Shown: one piece after another, positions 54,721 to 64,000 of the stretch
Position numbering within the stretch: the stretch's first letter is position 1
Layout of the letters: each line of letters starts with the position of its first letter
Assembly: GCA_039090855.1 (NCBI GenBank)
Contig: CM077012.1
Location: 140,464,541-140,528,540 of the forward strand
Direction: 5' to 3'
From: Macrothele yani
Taxonomy: Eukaryota > Arthropoda > Arachnida > Araneae > Macrothelidae
Length of the DNA stretch: 64,000 nucleotides
Program-made: the position numbers and the translations under genes
The notes under the pieces: generated by a model
Told to the model about the DNA's origin: nothing
What the model saw: only the letters and a program-made list of their open reading frames with translations
The model's database searches: none

Positions 54721-55880
54721 AATTTTTCCGTGACTCACTTATAAACGTGGAAAGAGCGATGATTTCTATTTGGCTGCCTTTTGCTATTAACCGCAAGTTT
54801 AGTATGATCTCGTTGATTTGACTGCAACATTTTAGTCTCTTAGTTCCTATTCTTTATGTTGTCATTAATACTAAAGAAATCTTTAAGTCGATGAGAAGGT
54901 TGAGAGACCGTCCTCACTCTTAATATACGTCAGCTTATTTTCATGGGAGTACTTGGATCCCGTATGTTGTTTTGCTTTCCGCCGAGTCAGATTTTATTTA
55001 GACGTGGGGTGAATTTTTCAGAGACAACCAGTTTTTGATAAGGAAACTTACGGCGTTGAGTCCTCTTATTGCGTTAAATGTTTTTCAACTTAAAGGAGAA
55101 TAACCCCTCTACTGTTTCTTGGATGTATTCTCTCTTTAAGAGGCTTTGACCAGTGGTACGTCATGGATTTTATGAATCGAAACTGCGCCATGTAAAAAAG
55201 TCGCACCATTCATTTCTTAAAACAGATAATGGCTAAATATACGCAAATGATTACATTTGGTGGAGAGGATCGGCTTTATAAAGTAAGACATTACGAGCTG
55301 AACGAGTTTGTAGCCTGGAGATCCCATGGATGTTCCACAGAACGAAGTCTGTAGATAGAGCAATGAAATCTTACAACCAGGGGTTTATTACCACTAACAA
55401 AATGCTTGACATACAGGGTACGGTCCGACATAATGTTTTTTCAAATCTGTCTTTAAAATATGTGAAAACTGTTTCTGAAATATTTCCGCAATTGAAACGT
55501 ACACGTGCGCTCCTGGCGGCAGAACGGTGCATCATTAACGAAGAGAAGATACATGTACAATGCTCCTCATGGTGGAAACTATGCGACGGAGAAAAGACTT
55601 ATTCCAATACGGCTTTTCACAAACAGAACCAGGAAACCAGAATATGCATATAATGCCCTAGTGGGAAAGCTGCACATTATTTGAATGTGCGCATACTTCA
55701 TAAGACTGGCATCCAGTGGAAAAAGTTAGTCGGATTTAACTAACGACCGAAAAATTCTGACGCAAAAGAGAATTTTTCGATTGGACACTTAGAGGTAAAG
55801 ATATTGGGAAAAATGTAATATACTTTGTGATAAAATATGTAGGAGAAAAGATTTGCATCAATCGGATTTGGGGAGAGGGA
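54721..55880. other. Unassigned DNA
   Basis: Contains a 107-codon ORF at 55330-55653 without any recognisable motif, which I treat as chance. No repeat or RNA gene seen. Confidence 0.45.
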
Positions 55881-55886
55881 AGGGGA

Positions 55887-56070
55887 GTTCAACGACCACC
55901 ATGAGCAACTCAATGGGCTATAAGCAGTCTGCAGGGAAGGAAGAGAGCCAGTGCCTTAACACAAACGCGCCATCCAGGCCTTACTCGGGATTCGAACTCT
56001 GAACAATCACAGCAGAATGGTCAGAGACCAGCACGTAGACCACTGTTCCACTTGGGTGGCTCAGTCGAAT
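55887..56070 (-). mobile_element. tRNA-derived SINE, copy 3
   Basis: Minus-strand copy: gaccaccatgagcaactcaa and gggctataagcagtc on the left, B-box inverse gggattcgaactc near 55986, and head gggtggctcag near 56062. Part of the body (the gggcgactg block) is deleted. Confidence 0.8.
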
Positions 56071-56363
56071 TTTTAGAAGTAATGACATGGAGTAAACTAT
56101 ATTTTGAATTTGATAGAATTTGCATTTACGCTCACTGGCAGCAAAGTGATGCTTTAAAAAAAGTCCAACTCGTTCGGGTCACAGTTCTCATAATTCAGCC
56201 TTCCCAATGTAAAAGTGATTTTAAATAGAATTATTAGTGAACAGACAGGGTGCCCGCAGAATGGATGTAGTGATACTATGAGCACTATCTTTTTCTTTCA
56301 AAAGAAGCGCTCAATGAGTTAAACTAACATGAAACAAATGCCTTAATGAGTTATTTGTCTCCC

Positions 56364-56583
56364 CCGGGGGTGCCTCAGTGGTTTAAGCGCTCGTTTCTGA
56401 CCATTCGTCCGAGACGGGTCCGATTTCGAACCCCGCGTAAGGCATGGATGATGTGCTTGTCTTGCGGCACTGGCGTCTTCCTTCTCTAGAGTTAGTGACC
56501 CTAAATTAAGGACGGGCGACTGCGACTGCTTATATATAGCCCATCGATTTGCTCACGGTGGTCAACTCCTCTCTGTCAAAAAT
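56364..56583 (+). mobile_element. tRNA-derived SINE, copy 4
   Basis: Plus-strand copy with GTGCCTCAGTGGTTTAAGCG (A-box region), GGGTCCGATTTCGAACCCC (B box), TTGCGGCACTGGCG and GGACGGGCGACTG. A gcgactgctta-type duplication lengthens the body. Confidence 0.85.
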
Positions 56584-56654
56584 CAGTTATTTCAACCATT
56601 CTCAATCCGCTTTGCTGAATGAAAGTCTCCCTAAGCCTCATTAAGAACTTGAGC

Positions 56655-57290
56655 AATAATATTTACGTCACTCCGGCATTCTTGCGAATTTCGTCCACTC
56701 ATATCTGACGTGGACTTTCGGCCCTTTTCTGTCCTTTGGTATCCAGTCTGTCCTGCAGTTGTCCGACAGTGGTCAGTTCTTCTAGCAGTATGTTCAGCCC
56801 ATGATGCTATATTGCCATTTCAAGGTTTCTACTTTGACCATGACATTTTTTTATTGGAGGTTTAAAGACCACCGTGAGAAACTCAGTGGGCTATAAGCAG
56901 TCGCCCGTCCCTAATTTAGAGCCACTAGTCCCAGGGAAGGGAGAAAGCCACTGTCGTAAGACAAACACAACATCCATGCCTCACCATGATTCAAACCCGG
57001 ACCTATCTCGTACGAATGACGAGAAGCCTTCGCTTAGACTAATGCGTCACCGGGGTAATCGTGTCATCAGCTCTTGTCATTTTCCTGATCCGTGAGTTTC
57101 TCTTGCTATCGTTCCTAGTTATACCAATCATTAATCTCTCCCCGCTTCCTTCAGTTGCTTGCAGCCTCTGTATGTCTTTTTTAGTTAAGGTCCATGTTTC
57201 TGATCCACAAGTACGAATTGGGATTACGTATTGATTAAACACTTTCTGGCGAAAACCCCATACGAGTTTTACTGTAAACACGCGAAATTA
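56655..57290 (-). mobile_element. Old RTE LINE fragment carrying a SINE
   Basis: 57058-57290 encodes on the minus strand RQKVFNQYVIPIRTCGSETW, then LTKKDIQRLQATEGSGERLM and SRIRKMTRADDTI, the RTE C-terminal region. 56655-56850 continues it (WQYSIMG-like, DW.PKDRK region). SINE copy 5 at 56848-57056 separates the two pieces. Strongly diverged. Confidence 0.7.
56848..57056 (-). mobile_element. tRNA-derived SINE, copy 5, nested in RTE
   Basis: Minus strand: a T-run and attggag on the left (A-tail side), then gaccaccgtgagaaactcag, gcagtcgcccgtccctaatt, B-box inverse gattcaaacccgg and head gtcaccgggg. It interrupts the RTE fragment, so the RTE is older. Confidence 0.85.
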
Positions 57291-57300
57291 CCCCCTCCCC

Positions 57301-57517
57301 TTTTTTTATTTGGGAGTTTCACGGCCACCATGAAAAAAAACTTGGGCTATAAACAGTCGCCCATTCTTAAATTAGGGACACTGGTTCCAGGGAAGTGACA
57401 GAGTCAGCACAAGTAAGACACACACAACATCCACGCCTCACCGGGATTCGAACTCGTACAAATCTCGGACGAATGGTCAAAAGCCAGTGCATAGACTGCT
57501 GCGCCAGCAGGATGGCC
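57301..57517 (-). mobile_element. tRNA-derived SINE, copy 6
   Basis: Minus strand: cttttttttatttgggag tail side, ggctataaacagtcgcccat, caccgggattcgaactcgt (B box) and head gctgcgccagcaggatggcc. Confidence 0.82.
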
Positions 57518-57564
57518 AATTATAAATTACAAACAAGGGGAATACCGTCGCACTTCCGAATTTT

Positions 57565-57760
57565 TTCTTTTTTTTATTGGAGATTTAACGACCACCATGA
57601 GCAACTTAATGGGCATAAGCAGTCGCCCGTCCCTAATTTAGAGCCACTAGTTCCAGGGAGGGGAGAAAGCCAGTGTCGTAGGACACACACAACATCCATG
57701 CTTCACCGGGATTCGACCCTGGACCTTTCTCGAACGAATGGTCATATGCCAGCGCAAGTG
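57565..57760 (-). mobile_element. tRNA-derived SINE, copy 7, head truncated
   Basis: Minus strand: tttttttttattggagattt tail side, gaccaccatgagcaacttaa, gcagtcgcccgtccctaatt and caccgggattcgaccctgg (B box). The A-box end stops at about 57760 in gccagcgcaagtg. Confidence 0.8.
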
Positions 57761-58198
57761 TTTTTACGTGGTTCTTTATAGGAAACCAAGACACTGCGAT
57801 CTCGTTGCAAATACGAACATTTTTTTTTACACTGTTTTTTGGGGAAAATTACGCACCAGTAAAAGCGCGAAATTTTGGCGAGATTTCTCTATTAGATGAA
57901 GAGGAATCTTTCAGTCTTCCTAGAAGAAACAGAGGCATTATATGGGTAACATAAACACGCGTTTACGTCATAAAATGGAAATGCTAGACATTTGTATGGA
58001 AATGGAAAACGTATGGAAATTTTTTTGGATATGTCACATACTGTGAAGAATTTTTCTAGTGACTTTTGAAGGAAGGCATATACTGGATCCACACTTCGCG
58101 AGATTTCTACGATTTTAGATTTCATGATGAATCGGAATTTCAATATTGTAACAGAGAAGTTTTTGGTATCGTTTTCATTTTACATTTTTTCTTTCCAG
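57761..58198. other. Intron-like DNA before the exon at 58199
   Basis: AT-rich, without recognisable features apart from the pyrimidine-rich acceptor tract at its right end. Confidence 0.45.
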
Positions 58199-58329
58199 CA
58201 TTGGCATATGAAAGTGTGATTCGGTATCAAGTGTATGAAAAAAAAGTGGCAAAAAGGAAAGTTCCAAACTACGTGCAAATATCTAAAGCTGACTATCGGA
58301 GATATGACTTTGGTGGCAATTTGTTTTGA
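58199..58329 (+). CDS. Likely terminal exon of an unidentified host gene
   Basis: Preceded by a strong acceptor (tttttctttccag at 58186-58198). The frame then reads LAYESVIRYQVYEKKVAKRK, then VPNYVQISKADYRRYDFGGN and LF, with TGA at 58327-58329. The segment before the acceptor is also open but low in protein character. The Lys/Arg/Tyr-rich, non-repetitive C-terminus looks like a real protein end. The exon enters after one base of a codon. I do not recognise the family. It ends about 1.2 kb upstream of the ERG channel start, on the same strand, so it would be the neighbouring gene. Confidence 0.5.
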
Positions 58330-59329
58330 GCATTATTTTTAAATAGAATTTAAATTTTTCAGATTTAGAAGCAAAATTACTTTGTGTTAAATATGTGACC
58401 ATGATTAAGTCTACTCTGTGCTAGTTTGTAATCATGAACGCGTTTTAAAAAAGCTTTCTCTCTTATAGATGCATATTATTCTTTAGGTGGTTTAATGAAC
58501 TTCAGGATCATCTAATCCTAGGAAGATTCACCCATCATATTAAGGGTTAATGGCTATGAGGAAGGGAGAGATCCAGAAACTGCGGAACAAACAAGTAATT
58601 TCCATTTTTCTCAGTTCTAGACCATGTGTTGCAGAAAAGTATAGGGATCGTTCCTACTAATTTACAGGAAGACAAGAATAATTACCTATGATTTATAATA
58701 ATTTGTTCTAGAATTAACTGGCAATCATTAAAAAAAACCTTGGCTGATACAAAAGCTAGAACCTGTTTAGACTGTATTTAAAGAAATGGCTTTGTTTTTA
58801 AATACTTGTTTTGCTTTTAAATGCGACTCGAAAAACGTGGGCTCAGGCGAGAAAAAATTCGCCAAAGCTTATTTCAACAACCTGGGAGCAAAACATACCA
58901 ACATTTTTTTTATGGTGGCATGTGACACCACTTTGAAGTGCACGTTATGAAGTTTTTTTTCCGGTTACCATAGGTACGTAGTACGCTGTCTACTTTAGTA
59001 ATGAAAAAAATAAAATAATCAGAACCTTTCAGTTTGTTTAGCTCATGCAGTGTTAGCACTCTCGAAATTTCTTCTAAATATAGCTCAAAAACTTCGAATT
59101 CAATCCATTATGGCGTCTTTGAAGGACGAACTAAATTTCTCGCATTTGAACTGAAAAAGACCTTTCCCTTTCCATTGCATTGCATTACAGCTCTCGGACT
59201 TGTACCTTTCCGTAATCTGAGCGTTTCCACAAATGAACTGTATTTTTCAGAGGGGTTAAAAAATAAAAGATTAAAAATTGCTCTCATGGTAGAGGAGCAG
59301 CAGCAACCCACTACTGTGGGCATAATATT
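58330..59329. other. Intergenic region between the two host genes
   Basis: AT-rich; may contain the 3' UTR of the upstream gene and the distal promoter of the ERG channel gene. No specific element can be assigned. Confidence 0.4.
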
Positions 59330-59555
59330 TTAGCCGCCTGGAGGCGCTGCAGTCGACGGCACCTGGTTGCCGTGCACCGGGGACTGTTGTGTCAGACAGA
59401 GTCAAGCCTCAGACACAAATGGGTGGTGTCAGTAGCTCGAGTCCAACCCGTGAGGGTGGCTCTTGGAGTCTCCTGCAACAACAATCCTGATCCCGCGGTG
59501 CCGTAGGGAGGGGGAAGGCATGAGTGATCCGCTTTGAGCCTCTCACCCCTCCACC
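59330..59555 (+). promoter_or_regulatory. GC-rich 5' leader / promoter-proximal region of the ERG channel gene
   Basis: Sharp change from AT-rich flanks to GC- and CpG-rich sequence (ggaggcgctgcagtcgacgg) ending in the Kozak-like ccaccATG at 59556. It contains two short upstream ORFs: 59419-59490 (23 codons, MGGVSSSSPTREGG and on) and 59520-59537 (MSDPL), both ending before the main start. They would lower or regulate translation of the channel if present in the mRNA. The transcription start is not determined. Confidence 0.55.
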
Positions 59556-59631
59556 ATGCCCGTGAGGAGGGGCCATGTCGCCCCTCAAACCACCTTCGTC
59601 GATAGCATCATCCGAAAATTCGAAGGACTCA
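59556..59631 (+). CDS. sei: First coding exon of an ERG-type (Kv11) voltage-gated potassium channel
   Basis: Encodes [11 protein letters not shown], then [14 protein letters not shown], followed by one base and the donor GTAAGTA. This is the conserved N-terminal cap of the PAS domain in ERG channels (human KCNH2 begins [20 protein letters not shown]). The exon is 76 nt and ends in phase 1, the same junction as KCNH2 exon 1. The cap controls slow deactivation of the tetrameric plasma-membrane channel, which carries repolarising K+ current in nerve and muscle; in Drosophila the orthologue is seizure. The rest of the gene lies beyond 64000, so the symbol is by orthology to this short exon only. 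Confidence 0.88.
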
Positions 59632-62600
59632 GTAAGTACAATTCCGCTATTACTTTTCTTTCTCCCCTCACCCCTTATTTTTTTTCCCTCGATCACTCAG
59701 AGCTGTGTGTGTATCGACCGGTAATATGGCGGTGTGGACTTGTTTATCCAAAACCGACCGATAACCTCATCTACCTCACAGTAAACCAATTCTTCTAATG
59801 CAGCATCTACCCTTTTTAGAAATGCATCAAGATCACTTTTGCAGGACAACCCTGGGAGAGGTTTTATGGAAATTTTATCAGCAACATTCTCGGAATCTGA
59901 TGAGGAAGGATTTCAGGAAGATGCGGATGACCGCATGGCTGAGGGATGAATTCATCCGGGTTCTTCCGTGGCGCATCAACATCCGAGCATCCTTCGCTTC
60001 GAAATGTCAAAGAGCCAAAAGGGTTCCTTTCGAACGACCTGCCCATTGTTTGACCCCCTCTCATAGATGGCTTTTAGGGAGGGGGCGAGGTAGTGCGCGC
60101 TTCTGAAGTTGTGCGCGCCCTGTCGCTGTGATTACTTAGGTGAAAAACGGGAGCTACTAGCTTTAACTGTCTGTATCAAAGAGCCCCATTATTTATCGAA
60201 ATGAAAAACCGCCACTTAGATGACACTTCATTGAGACATACCTTCGAAAGAAAAGTGAAATATATTTCTAACGTACGCCAAGAAGAGGGAGGAAAGTAAT
60301 TATCACAAAGAAGCTAAACTGAAGTAATTTTAATAAAATGAAAAATCTATACATCATATAAAATTGGATGTAGAAATAAGATTAAATATTTTTCCGATCT
60401 TGCGTGGTACTCAAAATAAGATAAATCTCAGCATTTACGGATTGAGAATTTAAAAACAGTCGAACAGCTAAAGTTAAATAATCAAGGGGTTTAAAACTGA
60501 AATCTTTAACTAGGAAATTTGATTCGGAACACACACTTTTTCTTTTGACACTTTGCTCTTTAACATGTAGTATTTTATTTTTGGGTACAAGGATTGATTT
60601 ATGATAGCGAAATGTGTTAGTAATAAAACATCTCTGCGATATTGCGAAGTTATATCCCAGCCTAATTTAGGAGCTCAACTGGAAATTAAATGACTGAAAG
60701 CCTTGTAATTCAATTTGCATCGAATATAAGCTCTAATTCAATGAAGTGTGCGAATTATTTTCTGCAATTACCTGAAGTAACTGAGTTTTCTGATTCCATA
60801 TAAAACCAAGGAACTAGAGTTGAAATACGAAAAACAATAGAACTTAAAAGTCCGGTGCGATTTAAGGAAGCTGGAAAAACAAGAATAATTTGGACTCTTA
60901 TTCTAAAATGCAGTGTATTATTTATTATTTTACCTCTGTATCGGTAAAATAAGAACTTGTAATATTTACCTCTGTATCGGTAAAATAAGAAATTATCAAT
61001 GAAAAATATTCAAAAAATGACTTAAAGAATTTATTTCGTTCAACATTTATCTGAAGACAATGCAATACGTGATTCTATTGATAAAATAATTACAAATAGA
61101 AACCTATAATGTTGAATTACAGATTTCTAAAAACTAAACGAAGAGATTGTATTTTTAAATCTGAAAGACAACTAAAGTATTGTGGCACACATTTATTTCG
61201 CTGAAAATAAGTGCGTGATCGAACTTGCGGAAACTCCTATGTGTTGAGATCGCTCATCATGAGCAAAGAAAGAAGTTAAGGATGAAATAATGAGTTTCAT
61301 TTGCCCGATTTTTTCCTACATTTTTCGCTTACCATAGATGATTTATCATAACATCTTTGATCAACAACTCTATGTTTTGAAGATAAGGTTACTAATGTTC
61401 TGGCATGTTTATGACAATCAGAAATGATCCTTACTGGACAGAACAATAGCAGTAAGAACAGAATGGCAACGAGAAACAGAATGGCAATGGTATCTGAAAA
61501 TAATATTTGGGGACTGAATGCTTTTAAAGGTTCTTTTCCAGAACATACGTAATTTCGACTTTCAAGTACCGACCAGTGCTTGACTTGAAAAATCGAAATC
61601 ACACATATTCTGGAACAGAGTACTGCCGATCGTAATTTGCGTGACTCCACGATGAACGGGGGAAACAATTATCAGGCGCAGATTCTCTTATTGAAAACTT
61701 TCAATGACCCGTAGTTCGAAAATATCTGAATGCCGAAATCTGCGAGTGAAACTCCAGCTCATCTGGAGGATAAAAATGATTTGAATAATGCTTATTGGGA
61801 TCTCAATAAATATCTAAACATTTTTTTCTTAACATCTAACAGCTTGGAATAAAAAAAGATTGCTCTTCGAAATGGTGAAAGTACTTCTGAAGGCAATCAT
61901 TTTTTAAAATTGCCATGTCATTTGAATGACTAAACTTGTAATTCTGTCTTATGCTCACAGGTTTATACTAAGAAAGGTAAATAATAATTCAGAATTGCAT
62001 CGTGTGTTTGGTCAACACTATAAAAAATCAGACTTACCGACCTGCCATTATAATTGCGAACAAAAAAAAAGCTTAGAATTCTACACAAAAAATTGATTAT
62101 GGCTGTTTCTTTTGCGCAGAATGTTTAAAAGAACAGTGTGGTGTGTCAGAAAAACATTTTCTTCGACACCAGAACCTATGAATGGAAATTGAGTGGATTT
62201 AGAAACAGTAATACTTATCACAGACCAGTTGCCATTTCCGCAACTATACAGTAATGTTAGAAAAACAAAACTAAAACCATCTTTGAAATGGGATTGCCAG
62301 AAATGCTCCAACCAATCTAAAAGACAGTAGCTTCGTAGCCCTGCAGTATTACTCGAAAATCAAAAGTTCCTGAGAAGAATATTTAGCATTTTACCTCTTG
62401 GCTTTTGCAGAGAAAATAAACAATCCTACAAGTAAATAACGCGAAGATAAGTTAGAGCACTGAAAGAGTTTTACATAGCTAAGAAAGAAAAACTATTATA
62501 GTGTCAGTTACAGCGCTATACTCCTGAAAAGTCAATGATCTATCGTACTTTGAGCCGTTTGGGAGAGTTTTTGTCAAATCGTTAGTCATAATTTTTTTTA

Positions 62601-63057
62601 GCATTATTAGGTACGTGCATTGCCACCTTTAACACTGAAAGTAGGTTATTGTAATCTTAACGAAAGATCAGCAGTAAGTAAAGGACATTATATACCCCTT
62701 CTAAAATAAAGTGTTCTGGATGATATAATGCTAACATACTCAGACGTAAAGTGGGATATGTAAGTTCTATTCCCGCACCAGAAGAGTTAAATTTTCAAGT
62801 TTTTAGACTAGCTGGAGACTTGAATAAGTTAAGTAAGGAGTAAGATACACAAAAAGTTTCTCGCATGTCGGTAAATTATTTTGTTTCCTGCAAGAAAGAA
62901 AACTCATGTGCAGGAAAGTATGCGGGCTGGGACAGCAGGAAAATTTCTCTTTTCCCGAGTTGAATGATGTGACATTAAATATCAAAAACCTATTAATTTC
63001 AGAATATTGTTTTAAAAAAAGCTTACTGAACAAAACTAGTGTAACTCCTTTTACACA
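59632..63057. other. Start of the first intron of the ERG channel gene
   Basis: AT-rich intronic sequence. ORFs at 59798-60106 (plus) and 61297-61668 (minus, with a hydrophobic stretch ILFLVAILFLLLLFC) have no recognisable motif and are not called. A duplicated hairpin is listed separately. Confidence 0.6.
60928..60991. repeat. Tandemly duplicated hairpin, 36-bp period
   Basis: The segment tttacctctgtatcggtaaa ataagaa occurs at 60929 and again at 60965. Each copy contains a small hairpin (TTTTACC / GGTAAAA around CTCTGTATC, first copy; one base shorter in the second). Confidence 0.85.
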
Positions 63058-64000
63058 TATCATCATTGTCAACAATTATTAATCCACTGCTAAATGAAGG
63101 TTTTCCCAAGTTTCTTACACAACTTTCTGCCTTGATCCAGTCTCCTCCATGTCACTTCGGTATGCTTTCAAATTTTATTCACCCATCTCCCACGTGGTGG
63201 TGATCTTCTGACCCGTATTATCCAGTCTAAAATTTCGGTTACCATAGATGGTCCGTTTTTCTAGCAATATGTCCAGCCCATTGTCATTTCAGGAATTTTA
63301 CTCTGATCACGATGCCTTCTACTCTTGTCATTTTCCGTATCCACGAGTTCCTCTTCTTATCTCTCCTGGTTACACCAAGCATGCATCTCTCTAGGCTTCT
63401 TTCAGCTATCTGCAGTCCTTGTATGTCCTTTTTCATTAAAGCCCACGTCTCTACTCCGTACGTAAGCACTGGAAGGATGCATTGATTAAACACTTTTATT
63501 TTAAGACATAGTGACATATTGCTCTTAAAAATTGTACTGTTTCTTCCAAATACTCTCCAACCAAGTTTTATACGTCGATTAATTTCTTCATCAATGTACC
63601 TTTGCTTGATATCTGGTGCCCAAGGTAAATGTAGGTATCTGTTATCTCTAGCTTTCCCCCATCAATCGACAAATCTCCATTTCTTGTAAAAGCATTGTAC
63701 ATCAGTTTTGCCTTCTGAAAGTTCATATTTAATCCCATTTCTTTACTCTTGTCAGCAAGTTCTACTGCAGCTCTGAAAGGGTAGTTGCAAAAATAACATC
63801 AGCAAAACGAAGGTGAGTTGAATAATTTCCATTAATGTTTATCCCCTTGTCTTCCCCGTTCAATGACAAAGACATTTTGCAATGTGGCATTGAAGAGTTT
63901 GGGAGATATAGTGTCACCTTGTCTCACTACCTTTCCAATTTTTGTTGGTGCTCTATCCTCAAATAAACGAACCTTTGCATTTTCATAGATGTTACTAATA
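63058..64000 (-). mobile_element. RTE LINE 3' part, continuing beyond the window
   Basis: The tail side at 63058 reads catatcatcattgtcaac, the inverse of the RTE (GAT)n end. Going up: LRRPTW-like end, WQWAGHIA-like, KKRNSWIRKMTRVEGIVIR, LERCMLGVTRR, LTYGVETWALMKKDI, the YLGQ-like and SIDG blocks near 63650, and motif B near 63920 (inverse of VRQGDTISPKL). Many frameshifts. Inserted in the first intron of the ERG channel gene, antisense to it. Confidence 0.82.

Noticed and set aside
55330..55653. 107-codon plus-strand ORF
   Set aside because: No family resemblance; length is compatible with chance.
59798..60106. 102-codon plus-strand ORF in the ERG first intron
   Set aside because: No recognisable domain and no good splice acceptor joining it in frame to the first exon.
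61297..61668. 123-codon minus-strand ORF with a hydrophobic segment
   Set aside because: No motif, no splice or promoter support, and it lies in an AT-rich intron of the ERG gene; TM-like runs arise easily in T-rich DNA.
1..64000. Novel defence or biosynthetic gene system
   Set aside because: All recognisable genes other than the few host exons are transposon proteins, nearly all disrupted; nothing suggests a coordinated gene cluster.

Overview
This is eukaryotic, almost certainly arthropod, DNA: AT-rich, intron-like, and filled with dead transposons. It has no operons, ribosome binding sites or CRISPR arrays. The mix of Tc1/mariner transposases, RTE, I-group and CR1/Jockey-group LINEs, a Penelope-like element, a hAT remnant and a tRNA-derived SINE suits an arthropod with a large, repeat-rich genome. 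I cannot name the species.

Host genes occupy only a few hundred bases. The firmest is at 59556-59631 (+): the first coding exon of an ERG-type (Kv11 / Drosophila seizure / KCNH2-6-7) potassium channel. It starts [11 protein letters not shown], is 76 nt long and ends at GT-AG donor gtaagt, as in the vertebrate orthologues. Its leader holds two short upstream ORFs. The rest of the window to 64000 would be its first intron. About 1.2 kb upstream a likely terminal exon of another + strand gene lies at 58199-58329. A small internal exon candidate sits at 13002-13065, and a weaker one at 26378-26440.

Layout: 1-8654 holds four Tc1-like elements (three families) and a MITE; one Tc1 element is split by a 5'-truncated RTE LINE. 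9176-10580 is another Tc1-like family. 10.6-13.9 kb is mostly unassigned intron-like DNA. 13934-22920 is an I-group LINE (E1, minus strand) broken into blocks by later insertions, including a Tc1-like copy at 17527-18892. 24.4-26.3 kb is a degenerate Tc1 copy holding a small TIR element. 26.5-42.2 kb is a nest: a hAT remnant contains a second I-group LINE (E2, minus), E2 is split by a CR1/Jockey-group LINE (+), and that LINE's ORF1 is split by a Penelope-like element. A Tc1-like element with Sleeping Beauty-like IR/DR ends abuts the 5' end of E2. 42410-42917 is a palindromic TA-flanked MITE. 43.7-50.4 kb holds an old RTE copy on the minus strand, a young truncated RTE inserted in it, and one near full-length RTE. 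50.5-57.8 kb holds seven SINE copies, a Tc1-like element that contains a second Tc1 and a large foldback, and a tRNA-like sequence. The window ends inside an RTE fragment on the minus strand.

Nearly all element genes are broken by frameshifts, stops or truncation. The three plus-strand RTE copies are very alike and have clear target duplications, so RTE was active most recently.
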